Assembly: GCF_018131075.1 (NCBI RefSeq)
Contig: NZ_JAFCLS010000033.1
Span: 37,555-101,554 of the forward strand
DNA: 64,000 nt
Origin: Bradyrhizobium sp. JYMT SZCCT0428
Lineage (GTDB): Bacteria > Pseudomonadota > Alphaproteobacteria > Rhizobiales > Xanthobacteraceae
Reading direction: 5' to 3'
A program made the translations under genes and the position numbers. Positions 52,086-62,035 of this stretch are shown here, piece after piece (the first letter of the stretch is position 1; each line of letters starts with the position of its first letter). The notes under the pieces are model-generated. The model was not told the origin of the DNA. It made no database searches and saw only the letters and a program-made list of their open reading frames with translations.

Positions 52086-55000
52086 ATGAGCGTCTCCGAA
52101 CCGTTCATCCGCCGGCCGATCGCGACCTCGTTGCTCGGGATCGCGCTGTTGATCGGCGGCGCGCTCGGCTACTGGGCGTTGCCGGTATCGGCGCTGCCGC
52201 AGGTTGATTTCCCGACCGTGCAGGTCACGACCCAACTGCCGGGCGCCAGCCCGGACGTGGTGGCGTCGCTGATCACGGCGCCGCTGGAGCGTCAGCTCGG
52301 CCAGATCCCGTCGTTGTCGTCGATGCAATCGACCAGTTCGTTCGGCGTCAGCCAGATATCGCTGCAGTTCGATCTCAACCGCGACATCGACGGCGCCACT
52401 CAGGACGTGCAGGCCGCGATCAATGCGGCGGCTGGCATCCTGCCCAAAAACCTGCCGTACCCACCGACCTATGCCAAGGTCAACCCGGCCGATGCACCCG
52501 TCATGACGCTGGCGCTGACGTCGGAGACCATTTCGCTGCGCGCGATGAGCGATATCGCCGACACGATTTTGGGGCAGCGGCTCAGCCAGATTTCCGGCGT
52601 CGGCCGAGTCGCGGTGCTGGGCGGGCTGAAGCCTGCGGTACGGGTGCAGGCCGACTTGGCGCGGCTCGCCGCCTACGGCATTTCGATGGAAGATCTGCGC
52701 GCCGCCATTGCCGGGGCCAACGTCTCGGGCCCGAAGGGATCGCTCGACGGCGCGCAGCAATCCTACACCATCGCCGCCAACGACCAGATCGCGGCGGCGG
52801 AGGCCTACAAGCCGATCATCATCGCCTATCGCAACGGCGCACCGGTCACGATCGGCGACGTCGCCATCATCATCGACGGGCTGGAGAACGATCGTACCGG
52901 CGGCTGGTATCAGGGCACGCCGGCCGTCATCATCGACATCCAGCGGCAGCCCGGCGCCAATGTGATCGAGGTGGTGCGCCAGATCCGCGAGGAAATTCCA
53001 AAGGTGCAGCGCGCGATCCCGGCGGGCGTCAAGCTGACCATCGTCAGCGACCGCACCGTCACCATCCGCGCCTCCGTCCATGACGTGCAGTTCACGCTGA
53101 TCCTTTCAGTGGTGCTGGTGACCCTGGTCGTGCTGCTGTTCCTGCGCTCGCTGCGTGCCACGCTGATTGCGGGCGTGGCGCTGCCGTTGTCGCTGATCAC
53201 GAGCTTCGGGATCATGTATTTCGCGGGCTTCAGCCTCGACAATCTGTCGCTGATGGCCCTCACAATCGGCACCGGCTTCGTGGTCGACGACGCCATCGTG
53301 ATGATCGAGAACATCGTCCGCCACATGGAGGACGGCGAGTCGGTCATGGAGGCCTCGCTGAAGGGCGCCAGCGAGATCGGCTTCACCGTGATTTCGCTGA
53401 CGGTGTCGCTGATCGCGGTGTTCATCCCGCTATTGTTCATGTCCGGCCTGGTCGGCCGCATGTTCCGCGAGTTCGCGCTGACGCTGACGATCGCGGTGGT
53501 GACGTCGGCGGTCGTCTCCCTGACGCTGACGCCGATGATGTGCTCGCGGCTGCTCAAGAACGTCCACGAGGAATACGCCGTTCCGGGGCTCGCCGCCGTC
53601 AGCCGCTTCATCGATCGCACGGTCGAACTCTATCACCGCACGCTGCTGTGGGTGCTGCGGCACCAGCGCGCCACGCTGGTGGTGACGTTCCTCACCATCG
53701 TCGCGACCCTGGTCATGTATGTGATCGCGCCGAAGGGGTTTCTGCCGCTGCAGGATACGGCTTCGATCACGGCGGTGACCGAGGTCGGGCCCGACGTTTC
53801 CTTTGCCGAGATGCAAAGCCGGCAGATGGCGGCCGCCGCCGCGATCCAGGCCGATCCGGATGTGGTCGGCGTGGTCTCCGTGATCGGCGCAGGCTCGGTC
53901 AATCCGACCACCAATGTCGGCCGTCTGGTGATGACGCTGCGCCCGCGCGGCGAGCGGAGCGACGACATCCTGGTCGTGGTCAACCGGCTGAAGCAGCGCA
54001 CGGCCTCGATCCCCGGCATGACCATCTATTTCCAGCCGGTGCAGGATGTGCAGATCTCGACCCAGTCGAGCCGCTCGCAATACCAGTACACGCTGACCGG
54101 CACCGATTCCGCCGAAGTAACCAAATGGGCCAACAGGCTCGTCGCCGAAATGCGGCGGGATCCGTTGTTCCGCGACGTCTCGTCGGAAGCGCAGGAGGGC
54201 GGCTTGCGCGCCGCGCTCGACATCGACCGCCAGCGCGCCGGCCAGCTCGGCGTCAGCCTGCAGGTCGTGACCGATACGCTGAACGACGCCTTTGCGCAGC
54301 GGCAGATATCGACCATCTATGGCCAGGCCAACCAGTATCGCGTGGTGCTGGAAGCCATGCCGATGTATCAGCGCGATCCTTCGATCCTCTCGAAGCTCTA
54401 CGTGCCGGGCGCGTCGGCAACGCCGGGAAGCCCAGCCGGGCAGGTGCCGATCTCTGCGATCGCGACGCTGACGCGCACCACCGCGCCGCTGGCGATTTCG
54501 CATCACGCGCAATTCCCCGCGATCTCGCTCAGTTTCAACCTGGCGCCGGGCGAAGCGCTCGGCGACGCCGTCGAGGCGGTCAAGTCGATCGAAACCCGCA
54601 TCGGCATGCCCGGCAGCATCGTCGGCGTCTATGCCGGCGACGCGGCCGAGTTCGCCAAATCGCTGGCCGGGCAGCCATGGCTGATCCTGGCTGCGCTCGT
54701 CACCATCTACATCGTGCTCGGCGTGCTCTATGAGAGCTACATCCACCCGATCACCATTCTCTCGACGCTGCCCTCGGCCGGCATCGGCGCCATTCTGGCG
54801 CTGATGCTGTGCGGCCAGGACCTGTCGGTGATCGGCCTGATCGGCATCATCCTGCTGATGGGCATCGTCAAGAAAAACGCGATCATGATGATCGATTTTG
54901 CGCTCGAAGCGGAGCGCCACAAGGGCATGTCCGCGAACGAAGCGATCGTGCAGGCCTGCCTGCTGCGCTTCCGCCCGATCATGATGACGACGCTGGCCGC

Positions 55001-55232
55001 CCTGTTCGGCGCGCTGCCGCTGGCGCTCGAAAGCGGCACCGGTGCGGAATTGCGTTTCCCGCTCGGCGTCTCGATCATCGGCGGACTGCTGCTGAGCCAG
55101 TTGCTGACGCTCTACACCACTCCGGTGATCTATCTGGCGCTCGACCGGCTCAACCGCAAAATCGACAAGGCGGTGCCGAAGCCGGGGCCTGCCGGGCCGC
55201 CCGCTGCCGGCGCCACCGAGGGGATGCAGTAA
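52086..55232 (+). CDS. RND efflux pump, inner-membrane subunit 1 (MdtB-like)
   Basis: This 1048-residue protein has the HAE-1/MdtB architecture: 'SVSEPFIRRPIATSLLGIAL' start, twelve helices in two halves and two large periplasmic loops. The proton-relay aspartates lie in 'TGFVVDDAIVMIENI' (TM4). The repeat-half motif 'GIILLMGIVKKNAIMMIDFALEAER' is present. Drug or lipid export is expected. Its stop overlaps the start of the second pump (TAATG), so the two are made together and, by analogy with MdtBC, may form a mixed trimer. Confidence 0.94.
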   Translation: MSVSEPFIRRPIATSLLGIALLIGGALGYWALPVSALPQVDFPTVQVTTQLPGASPDVVASLITAPLERQLGQIPSLSSMQSTSSFGVSQISLQFDLNRDIDGATQDVQAAINAAAGILPKNLPYPPTYAKVNPADAPVMTLALTSETISLRAMSDIADTILGQRLSQISGVGRVAVLGGLKPAVRVQADLARLAAYGISMEDLRAAIAGANVSGPKGSLDGAQQSYTIAANDQIAAAEAYKPIIIAYRNGAPVTIGDVAIIIDGLENDRTGGWYQGTPAVIIDIQRQPGANVIEVVRQIREEIPKVQRAIPAGVKLTIVSDRTVTIRASVHDVQFTLILSVVLVTLVVLLFLRSLRATLIAGVALPLSLITSFGIMYFAGFSLDNLSLMALTIGTGFVVDDAIVMIENIVRHMEDGESVMEASLKGASEIGFTVISLTVSLIAVFIPLLFMSGLVGRMFREFALTLTIAVVTSAVVSLTLTPMMCSRLLKNVHEEYAVPGLAAVSRFIDRTVELYHRTLLWVLRHQRATLVVTFLTIVATLVMYVIAPKGFLPLQDTASITAVTEVGPDVSFAEMQSRQMAAAAAIQADPDVVGVVSVIGAGSVNPTTNVGRLVMTLRPRGERSDDILVVVNRLKQRTASIPGMTIYFQPVQDVQISTQSSRSQYQYTLTGTDSAEVTKWANRLVAEMRRDPLFRDVSSEAQEGGLRAALDIDRQRAGQLGVSLQVVTDTLNDAFAQRQISTIYGQANQYRVVLEAMPMYQRDPSILSKLYVPGASATPGSPAGQVPISAIATLTRTTAPLAISHHAQFPAISLSFNLAPGEALGDAVEAVKSIETRIGMPGSIVGVYAGDAAEFAKSLAGQPWLILAALVTIYIVLGVLYESYIHPITILSTLPSAGIGAILALMLCGQDLSVIGLIGIILLMGIVKKNAIMMIDFALEAERHKGMSANEAIVQACLLRFRPIMMTTLAALFGALPLALESGTGAELRFPLGVSIIGGLLLSQLLTLYTTPVIYLALDRLNRKIDKAVPKPGPAGPPAAGATEGMQ

Positions 55233-58200
55233 TGGCATCGATCTCGATCTCGGAGCCCTTCATCCGCAGGCCGGTAGGCACCACGCTGCTGGCGATCGGG
55301 CTCTTTCTGGTCGGGGTCGTCGCTTACGTGTTTCTGCCGGTGTCGGCGGTTCCCAACGTCGATTTTCCGTCGATCCGGGTTTCCGCCACGCGCCCGGGCG
55401 CCGACCCCTCGATCATGGCGTCGACGGTTGCGGCCCCGTTGGAGCGGCGGCTCGGGCAAATCTCGGGCATCGACCAGATCACCTCGACCAGTTCGCTCGG
55501 CACCACCAGCATCCAGCTGCAGTTCGCGATCGGTCGCAACATCGACCGCGCCGCGCGTGACGTGCAGGCGGCGATCAACGCCTCGCTGGCGGATCTGCCG
55601 AGCGACCTGCCGTCACTGCCGCGGTTCCGCAAGGCCAACCCGTCGGCGGCGCCCGTGTTCGTGCTGGCGCTGACCTCGAAGACGCTGACGACGAGCGCGA
55701 TGTACGACGTCGCCGACACCGTGATCGCTCAGCGCATCTCGCAGGTCCCGGGGGTGGGCGAAGTCACCGTCAGCGGCGCGGATCAGCCCGCGGTACGGAT
55801 CGCGCTCAACCCGGTCGCGCTTTCCAACGCCGGGATCGCGACCGACGACGTCCGGCTGGCGATCGTCAATTCCAACCCGCTCGGCCCGGTCGGGATCTTC
55901 AACGGCGGCCGCCAGAGCGAGACGATCTCGACCAACAAGCAGATGCGCACGGCGGCCGAATTCCGTGACATCATCATCAAGAGTTCGGGCGGCAATTTCG
56001 TCCGCCTCTCCGACGTGGCCGAGGTGGAAGACTCCGTCCGCAACAGCCGCTCGATCGCCTGGTTCAACAAGCAGCCGGCGGTGCTGATCCAGATCACCAA
56101 GCAGGGCGACGCCAACGTCATCGATACCGTCGACCGGGTGAGGGCACTGCTGCCGGAATTGCAGCAATGGCTGCCTGCCGGCGTGGAGATTTCGACGCTG
56201 GTCGACCGCACCGGCACCATCCGCGCCAGCGTGCTCGACATGCAGTTTACGCTGCTGGCGACTGCGTTCCTGGTGATGGTGGTGGTGTTCGCCTTCCTGC
56301 GGCGGCTGACGCCGACGATTGCCGCCGGCGTCTCGGTGCCGCTGGCACTGGCCGGCACCTGTGCCGGGATGTGGCTGGCCGGTTTCTCGATCGACAACCT
56401 GTCGCTGATGGCGCTGGCGATTTCGGTCGGCTTCGTGGTCGACGACGCCATCGTGATGATCGAGAACATGTACCGCAATCTCGAGCAGGGCATGGCGCCG
56501 CTCGCCGCGGCGCTGGAAGGCGCCAAGCAGATTGGCTTTACCGTGCTGTCGATCAGCCTGTCGCTGATAGCGGCCTTTACGCCGCTGATCTTCATGGATG
56601 GGATCGTCGGGCGGCTGCTGCGCGAATTCTCGCTGACGCTGACCTTTGCCATCGTGGTGTCGACCGTGGTCTCGCTCACGGTCACCCCGATGATCTGCGC
56701 GCATTTTATCAAGGAGGCGACTTCCGATCGCGCCACCTGGTTCGACCGGCTGGTCGAGGGCACGCTGTCGCGCACCGTGTCGTTCTACACCTGGACGCTG
56801 CGCCGGGTGCTGGAGTTTCCGTATCTTACCCTGGTCGTGTTCTTTGCCACCATTGCATTGACGGTTACGCTCTACATCAAGACGCCGAAGGGCTATTTCC
56901 CGACCGATGACAGCGGCTTCATCATCGGATCGACCCGTGCATCCCCCGACATCTCGTTTCAGGCCATGCTCGGCCTGCAACAGCAATTGGCCGATATCGT
57001 CATGGCCGACCCTGCGGTCGCCGGGATCGGCTCCTCGCTTGGCAGCGGCGGCGGTCCCGGTGGCGGCGGCTCCAACCGCGGCACCATGTTCATCAGCCTG
57101 AAGCCGCCGGAGGAGCGGGCGGGGCAGTCGACTTCCGACGTGATCGATCGCCTGCGCCGGGCGCTCTATCGCGTCGCGGGCATCCGCCTGTTCATGTTCG
57201 CCGCCCAGGATATCCGGACCGGCGGACGGCAAAGCGATTCCGACTATCAATACACGCTGTCGAGCACCGATCTCGATCTGCTGCAGAAATGGGCCCCCAT
57301 CGTCGGCAAGCGCATGGAGACCGTCGAGGGCATTACCGACGTGTCCTCTGACCGCGATCCCGGCGGGCTGCAATTGTCATTGGTGATCGACCGCAAGACG
57401 GCGTCGAGCTTGGGTGTTCGCGTCCAGGACATCGACAACGCCTTGAACAATGCGTTTGCGCAGCGGCAGATTTCGATCATCTACACCCAGCGCAACCAGT
57501 ACATGGTGGTGCTGGAGATCGACCCGAAATTCCAGGCCGATCCGTCGAACCTCGAACGCATCTTCGTCGCCGGCGCCAACGACGCGCAGGTGCCGCTATC
57601 GGCCGTCGTGCGTTATCAGCGCGGCCTGTCGCCGCTGGCGGTCTATCACTCGCAGTCGTTCCCCTCGACGACGGTGTCGTTCAACCTGCTGCCCAACGTG
57701 CCGCTGGAGGTCGCGACCACCAACATCCAGCGCGCGGTCGATGAACTGCACATGCCGGAGGGCATCCGCGGCAGTTTCGACGGCAATGCCGGCGACTTCA
57801 ACAAGACCAGCGGGCGGCAGCCGCTGCTGATCCTCGGCGCGCTGGTGGCGATGTATATCGTGCTCGGCGTGCTCTATGAGAGCCTCGCTCATCCCCTGAC
57901 CATCATCTCGACGCTGCCTTCGGCGGGGCTCGGCGCGCTGCTCGCGCTGCAGTTGACCAACACGCCGCTGACGGTGATCGCCTTTGTCGGGATCATCCTC
58001 CTGATCGGGATCGTCAAGAAGAACGGCATCATGATGGTGGATTTCGCGCTCGACGCCGAGCGCCACCGCGGCCTGTCGTCGGCGGACGCGATCGTCGAGG
58101 CCTGCACCGCCCGGTTCCGGCCGATCCTGATGACGACGCTGGCGGCCCTGTTCGCCGGCATTCCCCTTGTCATCGCGACCGGCCCGGGCACCGAGCTGCG

Positions 58201-58345
58201 CCGGCCGCTCGGAATCACCATCATCGGCGGATTGTTCGTGTCCCAGATCCTCACTTTGTACACGACACCCGTGATCTACCTTCTGATCGACCGGTTGCGG
58301 CGGCGGTGGTCCGAACCGGCCGCAATCCAGGCGCCGGCGGAATAA
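55232..58345 (+). CDS. RND efflux pump, inner-membrane subunit 2 (MdtC-like)
   Basis: The ATG at 55232 overlaps the previous stop; 1037 residues. Same family as its neighbour (start 'SISISEPFIRRPVGTTLLA'; TM4 'VGFVVDDAIVMIENM'; 'LLIGIVKKNGIMMVDFALDAER') but clearly diverged. A Gly/Pro-rich segment (SLGSGGGPGGGGSN) near residue 610 is unusual in the porter domain. Together with the preceding three genes it makes an OMF-adaptor-RND-RND operon like mdtABC. The open frame upstream of the ATG is only a shadow of the first pump. Confidence 0.94.
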   Translation: MASISISEPFIRRPVGTTLLAIGLFLVGVVAYVFLPVSAVPNVDFPSIRVSATRPGADPSIMASTVAAPLERRLGQISGIDQITSTSSLGTTSIQLQFAIGRNIDRAARDVQAAINASLADLPSDLPSLPRFRKANPSAAPVFVLALTSKTLTTSAMYDVADTVIAQRISQVPGVGEVTVSGADQPAVRIALNPVALSNAGIATDDVRLAIVNSNPLGPVGIFNGGRQSETISTNKQMRTAAEFRDIIIKSSGGNFVRLSDVAEVEDSVRNSRSIAWFNKQPAVLIQITKQGDANVIDTVDRVRALLPELQQWLPAGVEISTLVDRTGTIRASVLDMQFTLLATAFLVMVVVFAFLRRLTPTIAAGVSVPLALAGTCAGMWLAGFSIDNLSLMALAISVGFVVDDAIVMIENMYRNLEQGMAPLAAALEGAKQIGFTVLSISLSLIAAFTPLIFMDGIVGRLLREFSLTLTFAIVVSTVVSLTVTPMICAHFIKEATSDRATWFDRLVEGTLSRTVSFYTWTLRRVLEFPYLTLVVFFATIALTVTLYIKTPKGYFPTDDSGFIIGSTRASPDISFQAMLGLQQQLADIVMADPAVAGIGSSLGSGGGPGGGGSNRGTMFISLKPPEERAGQSTSDVIDRLRRALYRVAGIRLFMFAAQDIRTGGRQSDSDYQYTLSSTDLDLLQKWAPIVGKRMETVEGITDVSSDRDPGGLQLSLVIDRKTASSLGVRVQDIDNALNNAFAQRQISIIYTQRNQYMVVLEIDPKFQADPSNLERIFVAGANDAQVPLSAVVRYQRGLSPLAVYHSQSFPSTTVSFNLLPNVPLEVATTNIQRAVDELHMPEGIRGSFDGNAGDFNKTSGRQPLLILGALVAMYIVLGVLYESLAHPLTIISTLPSAGLGALLALQLTNTPLTVIAFVGIILLIGIVKKNGIMMVDFALDAERHRGLSSADAIVEACTARFRPILMTTLAALFAGIPLVIATGPGTELRRPLGITIIGGLFVSQILTLYTTPVIYLLIDRLRRRWSEPAAIQAPAE

Positions 58346-58402
58346 TCACCGGAACGGCCCTGAATTGTTGATGGGGTGGGCGGCGCAGCGTATAGCGGGC
58401 GG

Positions 58403-59149
58403 ATGTCAAAACAATCCCAAGCCAAAGCCACACCTGACGCAGAAGAAGTGCCGGAGTGCGCCGATTGCGGCAAACCGCTGCCTCTGTGTATCTGTGACAG
58501 CATCACGCCGATCGAGAACAAGGTTTCTCTCCTGATCCTGCAGCATCCGCAGGAACAGGACCGGACGCTGGGTACGGCGCGCCTGACGGCGCTCCATTTT
58601 GGCGACGCCGTGCTCAAGATCGGATTGTCCTGGCCGAGCCTGTCCAAGGCGCTGGGACGGCCGGTAGACGATCCCTCGCGCTGGGCGGTGCTGTATCTCG
58701 GTTCCGCCAAGGTCAGCGAGCTCGAGACCGAGAACGAAATCGTCGCGATCAACCGCAAGGGCGAGATCGAGCCGCATCAGCGCGCCATCCTCAGCGATAT
58801 CGAGGGCATCGTGCTGCTGGACGGCACCTGGAGCCAGGCCAAGGCGCTGTGGTGGCGCAATGCGTGGATGCTGAAATGCCAGCGGGTGATTCTTGGGCCC
58901 AAACGCGCCTCGCGCTATGGAAAGCTCCGCAAGGAGCCGCGTGCCGACGGGCTCTCCACGATCGAGGCCGCAGCGATGCTGCTGGCGGGGCTGGAGAAGC
59001 GGCCCGATATCGCCGAGACGCTCAACGGCAGTTTCGAGCGGTTGCTGACGCGATATCGCGAGGTTCAGGCCACTATGCCAGAACTCGCACCGAAGCCGAA
59101 GAAGCGCGATTACCGCCGCCGCAAGGGGGTTAAAGCCCGCGCCAAATAA
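58403..59149 (+). CDS. DTW-domain protein (tRNA-uridine aminocarboxypropyltransferase, TapT-like)
   Basis: This 248-residue protein has an N-terminal zinc-ribbon-like segment ECADCGKPLPLCICD and the DTW core with 'LLILQHPQEQDRTLGTARL' and the motif LDGTWSQAKAL (D-x-T-W). Relatives transfer the 3-amino-3-carboxypropyl group of SAM to uridine 47 of tRNA (acp3U). The last 25 residues are very basic (PKPKKRDYRRRKGVKARAK), fitting tRNA binding. It precedes the SxtJ gene by 80 bp but is probably not functionally linked to it. Confidence 0.9.
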   Translation: MSKQSQAKATPDAEEVPECADCGKPLPLCICDSITPIENKVSLLILQHPQEQDRTLGTARLTALHFGDAVLKIGLSWPSLSKALGRPVDDPSRWAVLYLGSAKVSELETENEIVAINRKGEIEPHQRAILSDIEGIVLLDGTWSQAKALWWRNAWMLKCQRVILGPKRASRYGKLRKEPRADGLSTIEAAAMLLAGLEKRPDIAETLNGSFERLLTRYREVQATMPELAPKPKKRDYRRRKGVKARAK

Positions 59150-59229
59150 TGCTAGCGAAGGTTACGAGCGATCAGTGGAACCGCCGGGTTGTCTGTCACC
59201 AAAGCCGAAAACATCAGCGGAAAGTACCG

Positions 59230-59649
59230 ATGCAATCGCTTGAGTCACAGCATGACGAGGTTGTCGTCGGGCCAAGCGACCGTAATTTCGGGTTCACGAT
59301 GGCCGCGGGTTTTTCGCTGATCGGCGGCTACGGTCTCTACCAGGGTTCGTCTCATGCGCCGTTCTGGCTGGGCGCCGCCGCGGTGTTTGCAGGCCTGACC
59401 CTGTGGCGCCCGCAGACCCTGAACCCGGCCAACCGGGTATGGCTGAAGCTCGGGCTTCTGATGTACCGCGTGGTCAACCCCGTGATCATGGCCTTGCTTT
59501 TCTTTGGCACGATCCTTCCCATTGGGCTGGCCATGCGCCTGTTCGGCAAGGATTTCCTCAATCTCGCCAGGGACCGTTCATCGCCGACCTATTGGCTGCC
59601 GCGCTCCGATCCGAGACCACCATCGCAATCCATGCGGCAGCAGTTCTAG
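59230..59649 (+). CDS. SxtJ-family small membrane protein
   Basis: I start this 139-residue protein at MQSLESQHDEVVVGPSDRNFGF, with GGAAAGTACCG as ribosome site. It has three hydrophobic segments and the SxtJ signature: FGFTMAAGFSLIGGYGLY, WRPQTLNPANRVWLKLGLL and FFGTILPIGLAMRLFGKDFLNL. SxtJ proteins are found beside carbamoyltransferases, first noted in the saxitoxin cluster, usually with a DUF5989 protein; their role is not established. Both partners follow here, although DUF5989 looks degenerate. Confidence 0.85.
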   Translation: MQSLESQHDEVVVGPSDRNFGFTMAAGFSLIGGYGLYQGSSHAPFWLGAAAVFAGLTLWRPQTLNPANRVWLKLGLLMYRVVNPVIMALLFFGTILPIGLAMRLFGKDFLNLARDRSSPTYWLPRSDPRPPSQSMRQQF

Positions 59650-59659
59650 GGTCCGCCTG

Positions 59660-59782
59660 ATGTCGTGCCTGCGCGAGCCATTTGTCTTTCCGGGATCGCC
59701 TTCTCGCGATACCCGTATCGGAGCATTGCCGACGGTAACCAAGGGCTCAGCGCTGACGCCGTTCGTCTGTACCCTGTTTTGA
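59660..59782 (+). pseudogene. Degenerate DUF5989 gene (lost transmembrane helix)
   Basis: DUF5989 proteins are about 50 residues: a start like MSxLREFxxFL, a basic turn, one membrane helix and a fixed end close to TKGSAxAPFxYTLF. Here the ATG at 59660 gives MSCLREPFVF, then a replaced middle (PGSPSRDTRIG), then ALPTVTKGSALTPFVCTLF and a stop, 40 residues in all. Start and end fit the family, but the membrane helix and basic turn are gone. It overlaps neither neighbour and the carbamoyltransferase follows in 8 bp. The comparison with the family is from memory. Confidence 0.6.
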
Positions 59783-59790
59783 GTGGCGGC

Positions 59791-61623
59791 GTGCGCATCC
59801 TCGGCATCTCGGCATTCTACCACGACAGCGCAGCGGCTTTGCTGGTGGACGGCAAGATCGTCGCCGCCGCACAGGAAGAGCGCTTCACGCGCAGGAAACA
59901 CGATCCGAACTTTCCGGCCGCCGCGATCCGTTATTGCCTGTCGGCGGCGGACGTCAGCGCAAGCGAACTCGACCACGTCGTGTTCTACGAAAAACCGTTC
60001 CTCAAATTCGAGCGCCTGCTCGAGACCTACCTTGCATTCGCACCGCGCGGCTTTCAGTCGTTCCGGAAGGCCATACCGGTCTGGCTAAAGGAGAAGCTGT
60101 TCCAAAAACGCCTGCTCCGCGACCATCTCCTGGAGATCGACGGCAGCGTCGATTGGGAAGCGAAACTGCTGTTCGCCGATCATCACCAAAGCCACGCGGC
60201 CTCGGCGTTCTTTGCCTCGCCGTTTGCCGAGTCCGCGATCCTGACGCTGGACGGCGTCGGCGAATGGACGACGACGTCGGCCGGCTACGGCAGGGACAAT
60301 ACGCTCGACCTGACGCGCGAGATCAATTTCCCGCATTCGGTGGGGCTGCTTTATTCGGCCTTCACCTATTACACCGGCTTCAGGGTCAATTCCGGCGAGT
60401 ACAAGGTGATGGGCCTCGCGCCCTACGGCGAGCCGAAATATACCAAACTGATCCTCGACCATCTCGTCGACCTCAAGGAGGACGGCAGCTTCCGGCTCGA
60501 TCTGCAATATTTCGATTATTGCACGGGCCTGACCATGACCAACAGGCGGTTCGACAGACTGTTCGGCGGCAAACCGCGCGAGCCGTCCGAGCGCCTGGAC
60601 CAGCGCCACATGGATCTGGCCGCTTCCGTGCAGCAGGTGACGGAAGAGATCGTGCTGCGGCTGACCCGCAGTCTGGCGCGCGAGGGGCAATCGGAGAATC
60701 TGTGTCTGGCCGGCGGCGTGGCGCTCAACTGTGTCGCCAACGGAAAAATCCTGCGTGAGCGTACCTTCAAGAACATATGGGTGCAGCCCGCCGCGGGCGA
60801 CGCCGGCGGGGCGGTCGGCGCGGCGTTGGCGGCGTATTATCAATTTGCAGGCAAGCCGCGTGTGGCGCCCGCCGGCGATGCCATGGCCGGCGGCTATCTC
60901 GGGCCGTCATTCGCGCAAGCCGAGATCGAGCAGCGCCTGGCGCAGGCGGGGGCGGTGTTCACTGCGCTCACTGATGACGCGCTGATCGAAAGCACCGTCA
61001 AGGCGCTGGTTGCGGAGAAAGCAGTCGGCTGGTTCCAGGGACGGATGGAATTCGGCCCGCGTGCGCTTGGGGCGCGGTCGATCCTCGGCGATCCCCGGTC
61101 ACCGAGGATGCAGAGCTCGCTCAACCTGCGAGTCAAGTTCCGCGAAAGTTTTCGTCCCTTCGCACCGGCCGTGCTGCGCGAGGATGTCGCCGAGTGGTTC
61201 GAACTCGACGGCGACAGTCCGTACATGCAGATCGTCGCCGATGTGCTGAAGAAGCACCGCCGGCCCGCCAATCCCGGTGATGAAAAGCTGTTCGGCATCG
61301 AGCGGCTCAATATCCCGCGCTCGGACATCCCGGCCGTAACCCATGTGGATTATTCGGCGCGGATCCAGACCGTGCATGCCGACACCAATGCGCGCTTTCA
61401 TGCGCTGCTGACGGCCTTCAAGGCCGAAACCGGGTGTCCGGTGCTGGTCAACACCAGCTTCAACGTCCGCGGCGAGCCGATCGTATGCACGCCGGAAGAC
61501 GCCTTCCGCTGCTTCATGGGCAGCAATATCGAAGTGCTGGCGGTCGGCAATTGCTTCCTGCTCAAGGAGGACCAGCCGACATCGCTGAAGCTCGACTACA
61601 AGAATGCGTTCGAGCTCGACTGA
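59791..61623 (+). CDS. Carbamoyltransferase, NodU/TobZ family (SxtJ-associated copy)
   Basis: I take the GTG at 59791 (VRILGISAFYHDSAAALLVDG) as start, giving 610 residues; a TTG at 59779 is also in frame. The N-terminal domain has the HxxxH site H131/H135 (DHHQSHAASAF) and LDGVGEW; the C-terminal domain has GWFQGRMEFGPRALGARSIL and FRPFAPAV. Compared with the copy at 4400, motifs are shared but the rest differs widely, and it belongs to the SxtJ/DUF5989-linked subgroup. The acceptor is unknown; lipids or polysaccharides of the envelope are the usual guess. Confidence 0.92.
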   Translation: MRILGISAFYHDSAAALLVDGKIVAAAQEERFTRRKHDPNFPAAAIRYCLSAADVSASELDHVVFYEKPFLKFERLLETYLAFAPRGFQSFRKAIPVWLKEKLFQKRLLRDHLLEIDGSVDWEAKLLFADHHQSHAASAFFASPFAESAILTLDGVGEWTTTSAGYGRDNTLDLTREINFPHSVGLLYSAFTYYTGFRVNSGEYKVMGLAPYGEPKYTKLILDHLVDLKEDGSFRLDLQYFDYCTGLTMTNRRFDRLFGGKPREPSERLDQRHMDLAASVQQVTEEIVLRLTRSLAREGQSENLCLAGGVALNCVANGKILRERTFKNIWVQPAAGDAGGAVGAALAAYYQFAGKPRVAPAGDAMAGGYLGPSFAQAEIEQRLAQAGAVFTALTDDALIESTVKALVAEKAVGWFQGRMEFGPRALGARSILGDPRSPRMQSSLNLRVKFRESFRPFAPAVLREDVAEWFELDGDSPYMQIVADVLKKHRRPANPGDEKLFGIERLNIPRSDIPAVTHVDYSARIQTVHADTNARFHALLTAFKAETGCPVLVNTSFNVRGEPIVCTPEDAFRCFMGSNIEVLAVGNCFLLKEDQPTSLKLDYKNAFELD

Positions 61624-61743
61624 TCGAACAAGCGGGTCGCGCGTTTCAGAAATCCACGGACTTGGAGTTTCAGAACTTTGTCGATGGGCAAACGAGGAAG
61701 GTTGCCTAACCCATTGGCGGGCTGTATTGATCCGCCCCGATGG

Positions 61744-61817
61744 GGCCACGTGGCGGAGTGGTTACGCAACGGTCTGCAAAACCGTGTACACCAGTTCAAT
61801 TCTGGTCGTGGCCTCCA
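61744..61817 (+). tRNA. tRNA-Cys (anticodon GCA)
   Basis: The cloverleaf is complete: acceptor GGCCACG/CGTGGCC, anticodon stem ACGGT/ACCGT around CTGCAAA (anticodon GCA), T arm CCAG-TTCAATT-CTGG, discriminator T and encoded CCA (61815-61817). It marks the border between dense conserved genes and the gene-poor stretch to its right. Confidence 0.97.
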
Positions 61818-62035
61818 ACACTTAGCAGTAACGTGGGTTCTTCAAGTCAACATAAAGTCAACGAAGCGCTATCGGCAGCCGAAAGGTAGCGCGCGTGCCT
61901 ACCTCGCTGGGCGGTCGATGTAGGCCCGGGCGCGCGGGCCGGGCTGAAGTTGTAGGGCCGAGACTGGGCGCCGGCGGCTTGGGGAAGATGTCGCGCTCAA
62001 CTGGCAGCCCTTTTTGGAACGTGCCGCGCGGCATT

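Noticed and set aside
53430..55238. 602-codon reverse-strand open frame across the first RND pump
   Set aside because: Antisense shadow; composition is Arg/His/Asp-rich as expected from reversed GC-rich codons.
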